The notes beneath the pieces were generated by a model. It did not search any database, was not told the DNA's origin, and saw only the letters and a program-made list of their open reading frames with translations. A program made the position numbers and the translations under genes. A stretch of DNA of 64,000 bases from Mycolicibacter icosiumassiliensis (GTDB taxonomy: Bacteria > Actinomycetota > Actinomycetes > Mycobacteriales > Mycobacteriaceae): positions 1,151,351-1,215,350 of the forward strand of contig NZ_LT546166.1 in assembly GCF_900078685.2 (NCBI RefSeq), written 5' to 3'. Position 1 is the stretch's first letter. Each line of letters starts with the position of its first letter. Of this stretch, positions 44,817 to 54,640 are shown piece after piece.

Positions 44817-46517
44817 ATGGGAATGGTCGCGCCGCCGGCGAAACACCCGCTGCTGGTGTGGGCGTGGAGCCTGCTGCGGCTCACGTTCGTCGGGGTGGCG
44901 TTCGGTGCGCTGTTCTTCTGCCTGTCGCTGACCCCGTCACTTCTGCCGCGCGACTGGCTGTTCCAGGGGCTGATCGGCGGGATCAACGCGGCCTTCGGCT
45001 ACGGGTTGGGCGTGCTGATCGGCGCAGCGGTGGAGCGGTTCGTACTGCGCGGCGCCGGCTGGTGGCCGCCGTCGCGCCCGGTTTTGTTCGCGCTCAAGGC
45101 AACTGTGGTGGTGGCGGCACCGGCTGCGTGCGTGGTGATGCTGATCCCGGCGGCCGGCTGGCAGCGCCAGGTCTCCGAACTGCTGGGCATCGAAGGCCCG
45201 GCGACCCTGGGCTATCTGCGCACCCTCGGCGTGGCGATCGGGGTCGCCGCCGCGCTGATCGCGACGGCGCGGGTGCTGATCGATGCCAGTCGGGCACTGG
45301 CGCGGGCGCTGATCCGGCGGTGGCACCTGCACAACGAAGTCGCCATGTTTATCGGCAGCGCGATCGTGGTCGTGCTGCTGACCACCTTGATCAACGGTGT
45401 GCTGATCCGCGGTTTCTTCGCCGGTGCCAGCGCGGTGTTCCAGCCCGAGGACAGCGCCACCGTGCCCGGGACGATCCAGCCGCTGCAGCCGGAGCGATCC
45501 GGAAGCCCGGAGTCGTTGGCGCCCTGGGCCACCCTGGGCAGTCAGGGCCGCAGCTTCGTCGCCGGGGGAGTGCACGCCGCCGAGCTCACCCGGATCACTG
45601 GACGGCCCGCCCGCGAGCCCATCCGGGTGTATGCCGGGCTGCACAGTGCGGGCGACGACGAGGGGCGAATGCAGCTGCTGCTCGACGAACTGGATCGCAC
45701 CCACGCCTTCGATCGCCAGGTGCTGGTCGTGGTGCCCACCACGGGGACCGGGTGGGTCGACCCGGCCGCGGCTGACGCGCTGGAGATGCTCTACAACGGC
45801 GACACCGCCATCGTCGGTGTGCAGTACTCCTACCTGCCGAGTTGGATCTCCTTCCTGGCCGACCAACGCAAATCGATGGATTCCGGGCGGTTGCTGGTGC
45901 GCACCATTGCGCAGCGGTGGCGAGGCCTGCCCGTCGAGCACCGTCCCAAACTGGTGCTCTACGGCGAGAGCCTGGGATCGATGGCCGGCCAAGCCGCGTT
46001 CGATTGGCTGCCCGATATCGCCGACATGGGCTACCAGGCCGTGCTGTGGGTGGGGCCACCGCAGACCAGCCCGCTCTGGCACGCGCTACTGGTGCGGCGC
46101 GACCCCGGCAGTACCGCCGTGTTGCCGCGCTACGACAGGGGCCGCACGGTGCGGTTCGCCCAGGGCACGGTGCCGGCCGAGATCGCCCGGATCGCCGCGC
46201 CCCCATGGCACGGCACCCGAGTGCTGTTCTTGCAGCACGCCTCCGACCCGGTGGTGTGGTGGTCGCCGGATCTGCTGTTCGCGCGGCCGGACTGGCTGAC
46301 CGAAGCACCCGGTCCGGACCGCACCGCATCCATGCGCTGGTACCCCGTGGTGACGTTCTGGCAGGTCAGCGCGGATCTGTTCCACGGTGAGCAGATGCCC
46401 GCCGGGCACGGCCACAACTACGCGGACACGATCCTGGACGGTTGGGTGGCGGTGCTGCCACCCGATGGCTGGACGGCGGCCAACACCGAGCGCATCAGGG
46501 GCGCGTTGCGGCACTGA
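44817..46517 (+). CDS. membrane-anchored alpha/beta-hydrolase (Abhydrolase_9 family)
   Basis: A 566-residue protein. The N-terminal 200 residues hold about four to five membrane helices. The C-terminal catalytic domain carries the nucleophile elbow YGESLGSMAG with Ser385 and a late His in GHGHNYADTI. This two-domain family is widespread in actinobacteria; the substrate, perhaps a lipid, is unknown. It lies 12 bp after purL and 17 bp before the next hydrolase gene, so they form one transcription unit. Confidence 0.8.
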   Translation: MGMVAPPAKHPLLVWAWSLLRLTFVGVAFGALFFCLSLTPSLLPRDWLFQGLIGGINAAFGYGLGVLIGAAVERFVLRGAGWWPPSRPVLFALKATVVVAAPAACVVMLIPAAGWQRQVSELLGIEGPATLGYLRTLGVAIGVAAALIATARVLIDASRALARALIRRWHLHNEVAMFIGSAIVVVLLTTLINGVLIRGFFAGASAVFQPEDSATVPGTIQPLQPERSGSPESLAPWATLGSQGRSFVAGGVHAAELTRITGRPAREPIRVYAGLHSAGDDEGRMQLLLDELDRTHAFDRQVLVVVPTTGTGWVDPAAADALEMLYNGDTAIVGVQYSYLPSWISFLADQRKSMDSGRLLVRTIAQRWRGLPVEHRPKLVLYGESLGSMAGQAAFDWLPDIADMGYQAVLWVGPPQTSPLWHALLVRRDPGSTAVLPRYDRGRTVRFAQGTVPAEIARIAAPPWHGTRVLFLQHASDPVVWWSPDLLFARPDWLTEAPGPDRTASMRWYPVVTFWQVSADLFHGEQMPAGHGHNYADTILDGWVAVLPPDGWTAANTERIRGALRH

Positions 46518-46534
46518 TACGGCATGCTTCACCT

Positions 46535-47401
46535 ATGGAGCGCTACACCCGTGACGGCCTGGTCTTCGATGTCCGCGACGCCGGGCCGCCCGACGGTCCC
46601 GTCGTGGTATTGCTGCACGGCTTTCCGCAGCGAAACGACAGCTGGAATGCCGTCATCGACCGGCTCACCGCTGCGGGCTACCGGTGCCTGGCGCCCAACC
46701 AGCGCGGTTATTCACCCGGCGCCCGGCCGCCGCGGCGCCGCGACTATCGCATGTCCGAACTCGTCGCCGACGTCGGCGCGCTGATCGACGCCAGTGGCGC
46801 GCCGCGCGTGCACCTGGTCGGACACGACTGGGGCGCGGGCGTGGCGTGGGGCGTGGCGGCCGAACTGCCGGACCGGCTTGCCCCCGTGTCGCCGGGGGCG
46901 GTGCCGCACCCCGCCCCGGTGTCGGTGCCGCACCCCGCCGCTTTCCTGAAGTCGTTTGTCACCAGCCGTCAGGGCTTGGCGTCGTGGTACATGGGTTTCT
47001 TCCAGCTGCCGTGGCTGCCGGAGTGGTTGCTGACGCGCGGGAAAGGCGCCGTGGCCGCCAAGACGTTGCGGCGAAGCGGGCAGACCGCGGCCGCGGCCGA
47101 ACGGGATGCGCAGGCCATGATCGAACCGGGCGCGTTGACCGGCGGGCTCAACTGGTACCGGGGTCTGCCGCTGTCCAATCTGCGTGACAGCAATCAGCGG
47201 ATCTCGGTGCCGACGATGTATGTGTGGAGTGACGACGACATCGCGCTGAAGCCCAAGGCGGCGCGCAACACGGCCCGCTATGTCGACGGCGAGTACCGAT
47301 TCGAGGTCATGCCCGGCGTCTCGCACTGGATCCCCGATACCGAGCCGGACCGGCTCGCCGACCTGCTGTTGGACTGGTTCGCCGCACACCCAATCGGCTG
47401 A
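46535..47401 (+). CDS. alpha/beta hydrolase, epoxide-hydrolase-like
   Basis: A 288-residue hydrolase from ATG 46535. Motifs: VVVLLHGFPQRNDSW (oxyanion HGFP), LAPNQRGYSPGARP, and the nucleophile elbow GHDWGAGVAWG with Asp, as in epoxide hydrolases; the His is in GVSHWIPD. Residues around PHPAPVSVPHPAAF show a short internal repeat where relatives have one VPHPAAF, reflecting a 24-bp tandem duplication at about 46900-46940. This may disturb the cap region. Confidence 0.82.
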   Translation: MERYTRDGLVFDVRDAGPPDGPVVVLLHGFPQRNDSWNAVIDRLTAAGYRCLAPNQRGYSPGARPPRRRDYRMSELVADVGALIDASGAPRVHLVGHDWGAGVAWGVAAELPDRLAPVSPGAVPHPAPVSVPHPAAFLKSFVTSRQGLASWYMGFFQLPWLPEWLLTRGKGAVAAKTLRRSGQTAAAAERDAQAMIEPGALTGGLNWYRGLPLSNLRDSNQRISVPTMYVWSDDDIALKPKAARNTARYVDGEYRFEVMPGVSHWIPDTEPDRLADLLLDWFAAHPIG

Positions 47402-47404
47402 CCC

Positions 47405-47809
47405 ATGGCAGCCGGCGTCGCACGTCCCAAGCCAGACCCGGCGCAGACCCGCGCAGCAGTGTTGGCACTCGAGGCGTGGCTGCGTGACGAGAGTCTGGCG
47501 GCTCCCGACCGTGCCGAGTTGGCAGCCGCGGTCCGTCTGACCGCCCGCACCCTGGCCGAGTTGGCGCCCGGCGCCAGCGTCGAGGTGCGGGTCCCGCCGT
47601 TCGTCGCGGTGCAGTGCATCGCCGGGCCGCGGCACACGCGCGGCACGCCGCCCAACGTCGTCGAGACCGATCCGCGCAGCTGGCTGCTGCTGGCCGCCGG
47701 CCTGCTTGAGACGGGCGAGGCGACCGCCGCCGGAAAGCTGCGACTGTCCGGTTCCCGAGCCGCCGAGATCGCCGAATGGTTGCCGTTGGTGAAACTTGAG
47801 GCTTGTTGA
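47405..47809 (+). CDS. sterol carrier-like protein (Rv0807 family)
   Basis: A 134-residue protein of the bacterial sterol-carrier-protein-like family found next to purF in mycobacteria. The core [28 protein letters not shown] and the C-terminal [18 protein letters not shown] are characteristic. Function unknown. It begins 3 bp after the hydrolase stop. Confidence 0.8.
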   Translation: MAAGVARPKPDPAQTRAAVLALEAWLRDESLAAPDRAELAAAVRLTARTLAELAPGASVEVRVPPFVAVQCIAGPRHTRGTPPNVVETDPRSWLLLAAGLLETGEATAAGKLRLSGSRAAEIAEWLPLVKLEAC

Positions 47810-47860
47810 CCGTAGACTGAATCCCGTCACTGTGGCCCGTCCCCCTGGAGCAGCTGAAAC

Positions 47861-49378
47861 GTGCCGGACCAGCAGGTAGTAGACCTTGAGAATGCACCCC
47901 GTGAAGAGTGCGGCGTATTCGGAGTGTGGGCTCCCGGTGAAGAAGTAGCGAAGCTCACTTATTACGGCCTGTATGCACTGCAACACCGTGGCCAGGAGGC
48001 TGCCGGGATCGCGGTCGGCGACGGCTCGCAGGTGCTGGTCTTCAAGGACTTGGGTTTGGTCAGCCAGGTGTTCGAGGAGCAGACGCTGTTGGCGATGCCC
48101 GGGCACGTGGCGGTCGGGCACTGTCGCTACTCCACGACCGGAGACACCACCTGGGAGAACGCCCAGCCGGTGTTCCGCAACACGGCAGCCGGTACCGGCG
48201 TGGCCCTGGGCCACAACGGCAACCTGGTCAACACCGCCGAATTGGCCGGCCGCGCCCGTGAACTGGGCCTGATCGACACCCGCCGGCCCGGCGTGGCCAC
48301 CACCGACTCCGACATCTTGGGAGCGCTGCTGGCGCACGGCGCCGCGGACACCTCCCTGGAGCAGGCGGCGCTGGAGCTGCTGCCGACGGCGCGCGGCGCC
48401 TTCTGTCTGACCTTCATGGACGAAAACACCCTGTATGCGGCCCGTGACCCGTGGGGCGTGCGGCCGTTGTCGCTGGGCCGGCTCGACCGTGGCTGGGTGG
48501 TGGCCTCCGAGACGGCGGCGCTGGACATCGTTGGTGCCTCGTTCGTCCGCGACATCGAGCCCGGTGAGCTGCTGGCGATCGACGCCGACGGCGTGCGCTC
48601 CACCCGGTTCGCCAACCCGACCCCGAAGGGGTGCGTCTTCGAGTACGTCTACCTGGCCCGGCCCGACAGTACGATCGGCGGCCGCTCGGTGCACGCCACC
48701 CGGGTGGAGATCGGACGCCGGCTGGCCCGTGAGCACGCGGTGGAGGCTGATCTGGTCATCGGTGTGCCGGAGTCCGGCATCCCCGCCGCGGTCGGCTACG
48801 CCCAGGAGTCCGGCATCGACTACGGGCAGGGCCTGACCAAGAACGCCTACGTCGGGCGGACCTTCATCCAGCCGTCGCAGACCATTCGCCAGCTCGGCAT
48901 CCGGCTCAAGCTCAATCCGCTGCGGGAGATAATCCGCGGCAAGCGGCTGATCGTGGTCGATGACTCGATCGTGCGGGGTAACACCCAGCGCGCCCTGGTG
49001 CGGATGCTGCGCGAGGCCGGCGCCGTCGAGGTGCACGTGCGGATCGCCTCCCCGCCGGTGAAGTGGCCGTGCTTCTACGGCATCGACTTCGCTTCGCCGG
49101 CAGAGCTGATCGCCAACGCCGTTGAGGACGAGACCGAGATGGTCGAAGCGGTGCGGCGCGCCATCGGCGCCGACACCCTCGGCTACGTCGGGCAAGAGGA
49201 CATGATCGCGGCCACCGAGCAGCCCAAATCGCGGCTGTGCTGCGCCTGTTTCGACGGCAGCTACCCGATCGAGCTGCCCGATGACAGTGCCCTGGGCAAG
49301 AACGTCGTCGAGCAGATGTTGACCAACACCGCACGTAAAGCCGAGAGTGACAACGACGCCGCGCTGAGTCAGACCTAG
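47861..49378 (+). CDS. purF: amidophosphoribosyltransferase
   Basis: A 505-residue PurF, first committed step of purine synthesis: PRPP plus glutamine to phosphoribosylamine. A short propeptide precedes the catalytic Cys in REECGVFGVW (residue 17). The PRPP-binding motif is LIVVDDSIVRGNT, and C-terminal cysteines in KWPCFYGID and RLCCACFDG fit the [4Fe-4S] type. GTG 47861 follows a GGAG site; the TAGACT box about 45 nt upstream gives a short leader. Confidence 0.95.
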   Translation: MPDQQVVDLENAPREECGVFGVWAPGEEVAKLTYYGLYALQHRGQEAAGIAVGDGSQVLVFKDLGLVSQVFEEQTLLAMPGHVAVGHCRYSTTGDTTWENAQPVFRNTAAGTGVALGHNGNLVNTAELAGRARELGLIDTRRPGVATTDSDILGALLAHGAADTSLEQAALELLPTARGAFCLTFMDENTLYAARDPWGVRPLSLGRLDRGWVVASETAALDIVGASFVRDIEPGELLAIDADGVRSTRFANPTPKGCVFEYVYLARPDSTIGGRSVHATRVEIGRRLAREHAVEADLVIGVPESGIPAAVGYAQESGIDYGQGLTKNAYVGRTFIQPSQTIRQLGIRLKLNPLREIIRGKRLIVVDDSIVRGNTQRALVRMLREAGAVEVHVRIASPPVKWPCFYGIDFASPAELIANAVEDETEMVEAVRRAIGADTLGYVGQEDMIAATEQPKSRLCCACFDGSYPIELPDDSALGKNVVEQMLTNTARKAESDNDAALSQT

Positions 49379-49381
49379 TCA

Positions 49382-49888
49382 ATGTCGCTGCGTCGCGACT
49401 CCGGGTTCGGCGGTTCTCGATCTGCCACGACAGGCACGCAGGATACCGACCTGACCCACAACATCCTGTGGCTGCTCAAACAGGCGTTTTACTACTCGCT
49501 GACCACGGTGAACGAGGCGATCAGCGACCACGGTGTGAGCACGGCCCAGATCGGTGTATTGCGCCAACTCTCCGGCGAACCCGGCCTGTCCGGCGCCCAA
49601 CTTGCCCGGCGGCTGCTCATCACCCCGCAGGGCGTGCAACTGGCGTTGAGTGCACTGGAGCGCCGCGGCTTGGTGGAGCGCAAGCAGGACCCCCACCACG
49701 GCCGCATCCTGCGGGCGTACCTGACCGACCAGGGACGCGCGGTGGCCTCGGTGGTGGTCGCGGACGCGCTCGCCGCCCACGACCAGGTGTTCGCCGTCCT
49801 GACGCCGGACGAGCAGGAGACGCTGTGCGGCTTGCTGGCCCGGATCGTCGAGGAGAGCCGACCGGACCGAGCGCCGATCGGCGGCTGA
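49382..49888 (+). CDS. MarR-family transcriptional regulator
   Basis: A 168-residue winged-helix protein: ISDHGVSTAQIGVLRQLSGEPGLSGAQLARRLLITPQGVQLALSALERRGLVERKQDPHHGRILRAYLTDQGR is the complete DNA-binding domain. It starts 3 bp after purF ends. It is not part of the conserved purF-purM pair of M. tuberculosis and is followed by an acyl-CoA dehydrogenase remnant, so this spot looks like an insertion. Confidence 0.87.
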   Translation: MSLRRDSGFGGSRSATTGTQDTDLTHNILWLLKQAFYYSLTTVNEAISDHGVSTAQIGVLRQLSGEPGLSGAQLARRLLITPQGVQLALSALERRGLVERKQDPHHGRILRAYLTDQGRAVASVVVADALAAHDQVFAVLTPDEQETLCGLLARIVEESRPDRAPIGG

Positions 49889-49942
49889 CGGACCCCCGCC
49901 CGGCGACCAACGGCGCACCTGCTCAGGACGGGCCGGCGGTAG

Positions 49943-50086
49943 CTGTCGCGGCAGGCCGTGGGGCTGGGTGGTGGCAGCGACGAGATGGCCCGCAATGTGA
50001 TGGCCGAACGGGTCCTGGGCCTGCCCCGCGGGTACGCCGCCGACCGCGGCGTGCCGTTCAATCAGGTGCGCCACAACCGGCTCTGA
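49943..50086 (+). pseudogene. acyl-CoA dehydrogenase C-terminal remnant
   Basis: After an in-frame TAG (49940-49942) the plus strand reads VGLGGGSDEMARNVMAERVL, then GLPRGYAADRGVPFNQV and a stop at 50084-50086. This is the conserved end of acyl-CoA dehydrogenases, where GGxSDEMxRNxxAERVLGLPR binds FAD. The rest of the gene is absent, so only a 3' scrap remains between marR and purM. Confidence 0.7.
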
Positions 50087-50143
50087 GGCCGCAAAGCCGA
50101 GCGCGATACCGTCCGTCGTCGGCGACCGGTAGCCTTTAGCGCG

Positions 50144-51229
<1,086 letters not shown>

Positions 51230-51257
51230 GCCCTAGCGGGTCTGCCCAGATCTATCA

Positions 51258-51272
51258 GGTCCGGTCAGGACC
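51258..51272. terminator. short hairpin between convergent purM and DUF3073 genes
   Basis: GGTCC and GGACC arms with a 5-nt loop lie in the 60-bp convergent space. It could act as a weak bidirectional terminator; no U tract is present. Confidence 0.35.
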
Positions 51273-51289
51273 GGCGATACGCCTGGCGC

Positions 51290-51457
51290 TCAGCGGCGCC
51301 AGTCGTCATCGCCGTTCCAGGAGTCGTCACCGTCGGAGTCGTTGATCTCAGACCCAGCCAGCTCACGTTGGAGCTGGGAGAAATCGGTCGACGGTGAGCT
51401 GTACTTCAGCTCTCGAGCAACCTTGGTCTGCTTCGCCTTAGCCCGGCCGCGGCCCAT
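51290..51457 (-). CDS. DUF3073 small protein (Rv0810c-like)
   Basis: A 55-residue protein with the invariant family start MGRGRAKAKQTKVARELKYSS and an acidic C-terminus (NDSDGDDSWNGDDDWRR). ATG 51457 is set by this signature. Basic N-terminus plus acidic tail are conserved across actinobacteria; function unknown. Confidence 0.88.
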   Translation of the reverse strand: MGRGRAKAKQTKVARELKYSSPSTDFSQLQRELAGSEINDSDGDDSWNGDDDWRR

Positions 51458-51593
51458 GGGGGGACCCCCTCGCGCAATAACGGAGCGGCCCAACGAGCAG
51501 GCGGCTCCGATCTGAATGTGTTTATTGTCCTGCCGACAGCTTACCGTGCCGATCGCAGAGGTGCCGACCTGCCCTGCGCCCGTGTGACCACTA

Positions 51594-52673
51594 TCAAAGC
51601 CGGCCCCGCAGCCGGTCAACGGCGAGCCGCCCCGCGCCTCGCACATCCGGCGGCGGCATCGATTCGGGGTCGATCACCGCACTGACCTCGGAGTCAGCAC
51701 CGGCCAGCAGCGGGGTGTCGGCCGGGAGTCCGCGTTTGAGCAGCGCCAGCGCGATCGGGCCCAGTTCGAAATGGTCCACCACCGTGCCCAGCCGACCCAC
51801 CGAGCGCCCGCCGGAGGTGACCGGATCTCCGGTCGAGGGCCGGTCCACCGAGCCATCCAGGTGCAGCAGCACCAGCATCCGTGGGGGTTTGCCCAGGTTG
51901 TGTACCCGGGCGACGGTCTCCTGCCCGCTGTAGCACCCTTTGTCCAGGTGCACCGCGCCGATGCCGGGGCCGCCGATCCAGTTCAGCTCGTGTGGAATGG
52001 TGCGCTCGTCGGTGTCCACCCCCAGCCGTGGGCGCCGCGCGGCCACCCGGTCGGCTTCGTAGGCCCATATTCCGGCGGGGCGCACCCCGGCCCGGGTCAG
52101 CCTGCGCTGCCACTCGCTCTTGTCGGCGCGCCGCACCAGCAGTTCCAGCGCGTCGTGGCCGGGCGTCCGTCGGACGAAGCCCTCGGAATCTCCGAGCGGG
52201 GCCGCCGTCGCCCCGAGCGGTTCGGCGAGCCCCAACGCGTCGAGGACGGGCGGGGCATCGCGGCCGGGGCCCAGCAGCGACAGCACCGCAAGATCCGCCG
52301 GCTCGATGGCGACGTCGGCCCAGAACACCATCTTGCGCAGGTGGTCGCTCAGCGGCGCGCCCCGCCACGGCTCGGTATCGAGGTAGGTCCGCTCGCCGAG
52401 CTCGGTCTGGATCCAGTGATTCTGGATGTGGCCCTTGGCATCCAAGGTCAGATTCTCGGTGCTGGCACCGTCGGGAAGGTCGGCAACGTGCTGGGTGCAC
52501 AGGTTGTGCAGCCAGCTCTTGCGGTCCGCGCCGCTCAGCGTGAGCACCGCCCGGTGGGACCGATCCACCAGCACGGCGGCGGTTTGGGCGGCGCGCTGTT
52601 CGCCGAACGGGTCGCCGTAATGCCAGACAGCGCCCGCGTCGGGGCCGGAATCAGGTGCGGGGACGGCGGACAC
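51594..52673 (-). CDS. YgfZ/GcvT-like folate-binding protein
   Basis: A 359-residue protein of the YgfZ/CAF17 family, which helps assemble or repair [Fe-S] proteins with tetrahydrofolate. The family signature KGCYSGQETVARVHNLGKPPR is present, as is the N-terminal GcvT-like part (LSGADRKSWLHNLCTQHV). Rv0811c orthologue by gene order. It is divergent from pabC. Confidence 0.9.
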   Translation of the reverse strand: MSAVPAPDSGPDAGAVWHYGDPFGEQRAAQTAAVLVDRSHRAVLTLSGADRKSWLHNLCTQHVADLPDGASTENLTLDAKGHIQNHWIQTELGERTYLDTEPWRGAPLSDHLRKMVFWADVAIEPADLAVLSLLGPGRDAPPVLDALGLAEPLGATAAPLGDSEGFVRRTPGHDALELLVRRADKSEWQRRLTRAGVRPAGIWAYEADRVAARRPRLGVDTDERTIPHELNWIGGPGIGAVHLDKGCYSGQETVARVHNLGKPPRMLVLLHLDGSVDRPSTGDPVTSGGRSVGRLGTVVDHFELGPIALALLKRGLPADTPLLAGADSEVSAVIDPESMPPPDVRGAGRLAVDRLRGRL

Positions 52674-52708
52674 GGGTCAACTCTACGGAGCCGCTACGCT
52701 CACGGTCC

Positions 52709-53529
52709 ATGGCAGTCGAGGCCGATGTGGAAGACAGCGTCGTGACGATCGTCACCGTGGGCGGCGGGCTTGCGGCGGCGGGTTCTCCGCTGTTGCACGC
52801 CGACGATCTGGCGGCGCTGCGCGGCGACGGGGTCTTCGAGACGCTGCTGGTGCGCGACGGCGCCGCCTGCCTGCTCGATGCTCACCTGCGACGGCTGGCG
52901 CGATCGGCCGAGCTGATGGACCTGCCGGCCCCGGACCTCTCCCAGTGGCGCCGTGCCGTGGACGAGGCGGTGCGGCAGTGGGGCGGGACTCGGCCCCAAC
53001 TGCATACGTGATGCTGACCCCGTTGCCGGAACGCATCGCGGCGGCCCGCCGTGCGGGCGTGGCGGCGGTGACCTTGGATCGTGGCCTGTCGGCGCAGGGC
53101 TTGGACCTGCCCTGGTTGCTGGCCGGTGCCAAGACGTTGTCCTATGCGGTGAACATGGCGGCGCTGCGATACGCCACGAAACAGGGCGCCGACGACGTCA
53201 TCTTCATCAGCTCCGACGGCTACGTCTTGGAGGGCCCGCGCTCCACGGTGGTGCTGGTGGAGCCCGGACGGCTGATCACCCCGCCGCTGTCGCACCCGAT
53301 CCTGCGCGGCACCACCCAGGAGGCGCTGTTCGACGTGGCCCGCGGCGCGGGCTACGAATGCGAATATGCCCCGCTGCGGCCAGCGGATCTCGCTGCGGCG
53401 CAAGATCTCTGGCTGGTTTCCAGCATCACCTTGGCCGCGCGGGTGCACACCTTGGACGGCCGGGCGTTGGACCCGCGGGTGCCCGAAGAGGAGTTTGCCG
53501 GACTGGTCGACACCGCAATTGGCCACTGA
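52709..53529 (+). pseudogene. pabC: aminodeoxychorismate lyase/class IV aminotransferase, disrupted
   Basis: The first frame (ATG 52709) encodes PLLHADDLAALRGDGVFETLLVRDGAACLLDAHLRRL to AVDEAVRQWGG and then meets a stop near 53011. The second frame resumes at APTAYVMLTPLPERIAAARR and runs to 53529 with the PLP-lysine motif AGAKTLSYAVNM and SSDGYVLEGPRSTVV. Compared with Rv0812 as I remember it, about 16-18 residues are missing at the junction (about 52980-52995). A small internal deletion plus frameshift, or an assembly error, would break folate (p-aminobenzoate) synthesis by this gene. Confidence 0.75.
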
Positions 53530-53541
53530 TGCGATGAAGGA

Positions 53542-54219
53542 TCAGCCGATGAAGCGCGCCAATCGCGCCGACAGGTGCGGAACCAGCTCGCCGTCGGCGT
53601 TCACCCGCTCCTCGACGTAGGCCAGGTCGCCGTCCTCGACGATCCCGTACAGCCGCTTGGCGCCACCGATCAGCGCCCCCGACTTACTGCGCGCCAGCGC
53701 ATCGGTGACCAGCTCCCAGGACGCCGGGCCGTGCGGGCGCCCGTAGAACAGCTCCACGTAGCCGGTGGAGTGCGCCAGTAGTAGCTCGATGGCCTGCGAC
53801 TCGTCCGGGTCGTCGGAGTCCTCGATGAACCGCCAGAAGCCGGTTTCGCGCAGGGCCGGTTGACTGGACTTGTCGTCGTCGGACAGCCGCCAGGACCGCG
53901 CTTCCCAGTTCAGGTAGTCGCCGCCGTCGTGGGAGACCACGATCTGCTGACCGAACCGGTAGTCACCGTGCGCGCCGTGGCCCACGCCTTCACCACGCCA
54001 CACCCCGACCAACGGCAACAGCGCCAACAGGGCGTCGTGCAGGTTCGCACCTTCGCGCAGGTTGGCGGTATCGGTGAACGGCAGGTCGTCAAAGACCGGG
54101 ATATTGCGCGCCGCGGTCTGCTTGGCACGCTCAGCGGCGGCCGCTACCGCGCGGTCGCCCGAACCGCGGTCGACTTGGCGCTCACCGCCATCCGGCGTGC
54201 CCTCGTCGGAGGTACTCAC
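53542..54219 (-). CDS. nitrobindin/FABP-like haem-binding protein (Rv0813c-like)
   Basis: A 225-residue protein with a disordered N-terminus and a nitrobindin-type beta barrel: [26 protein letters not shown] is the signature region, and a His late in the barrel is the likely haem ligand ([10 protein letters not shown]). Mycobacterial nitrobindins bind ferric haem and act on peroxynitrite or NO. GTG 54219 overlaps the stop of the 32-residue membrane-protein gene (GTGA). Confidence 0.86.
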   Translation of the reverse strand: MSTSDEGTPDGGERQVDRGSGDRAVAAAAERAKQTAARNIPVFDDLPFTDTANLREGANLHDALLALLPLVGVWRGEGVGHGAHGDYRFGQQIVVSHDGGDYLNWEARSWRLSDDDKSSQPALRETGFWRFIEDSDDPDESQAIELLLAHSTGYVELFYGRPHGPASWELVTDALARSKSGALIGGAKRLYGIVEDGDLAYVEERVNADGELVPHLSARLARFIG

Positions 54220-54314
54220 ATCTCGTCGGTAATCAGCCGATACAGCGTGTACAGCGCGAACCAGGTGATCAGGCCAGTCGCCGCCACCAGCATCAACTCG
54301 AAGAACAACACCAC
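54216..54314 (-). CDS. 32-residue single-helix membrane protein
   Basis: A small ORF from GTG 54314 (or 54311): a hydrophobic helix [19 protein letters not shown] followed by [10 protein letters not shown]. It is supported by three points: a TACACT -10 box on the minus strand (54321-54326) ending exactly 6 nt before the GTG, a 4-bp GTGA overlap with the nitrobindin gene and a clean transmembrane helix. Role unknown; a partner in membrane or haem handling is possible. Confidence 0.7.
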   Translation of the reverse strand: MVLFFELMLVAATGLITWFALYTLYRLITDEM

Positions 54315-54336
54315 GGAGGGAGTGTATCGCGAGTCG

Positions 54337-54639
54337 TCAGGCGACTTTGATGTCGACCTCGTGGAGGCCCGCCCCGGCGGGGGTCACCACCGCGTCACCG
54401 TTACCGGCTGCGGATAGGGCACGCACCCGCCAGGCCCCCGGAGCGGCGAAGAACCGGAAGTCACCGGTGGCCGAGGCGACGACCTCAGCGGTGAACTCGT
54501 CCGAGGAGTCCAGCAGCCGGACGAAGGCACCGCCGACGGACGCACCGGAGCTGTCCACCACCCGGCCGGTGATCACGGTCTCCTTCTCCAGGTCGACGCT
54601 GGCAGGCAGGGCGAGTCCTTGCTTGGGTCCAGAGCACAT
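54337..54639 (-). CDS. sseC: DUF1416 protein SseC
   Basis: A 100-residue protein of the DUF1416 family, always next to cysA2 in mycobacteria (sseC2 of M. tuberculosis). It starts MCSGPKQGLALP and has a transthyretin-like beta fold (ITGRVVDSSGASVGGAFVRLLDSS). A role in sulfur metabolism or thiosulfate handling is assumed from context. It starts 1 bp after the cysA2 stop. Confidence 0.87.
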   Translation of the reverse strand: MCSGPKQGLALPASVDLEKETVITGRVVDSSGASVGGAFVRLLDSSDEFTAEVVASATGDFRFFAAPGAWRVRALSAAGNGDAVVTPAGAGLHEVDIKVA

Positions 54640-54640
54640 A

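Noticed and set aside
43266..44846. 526-codon open frame opposite purL
   Set aside because: Antisense shadow of purL with no recognisable motif.
46712..49195. 827-codon open frame opposite the hydrolase, SCP-like and purF genes
   Set aside because: It spans three well-supported genes and is a GC-driven antisense frame.
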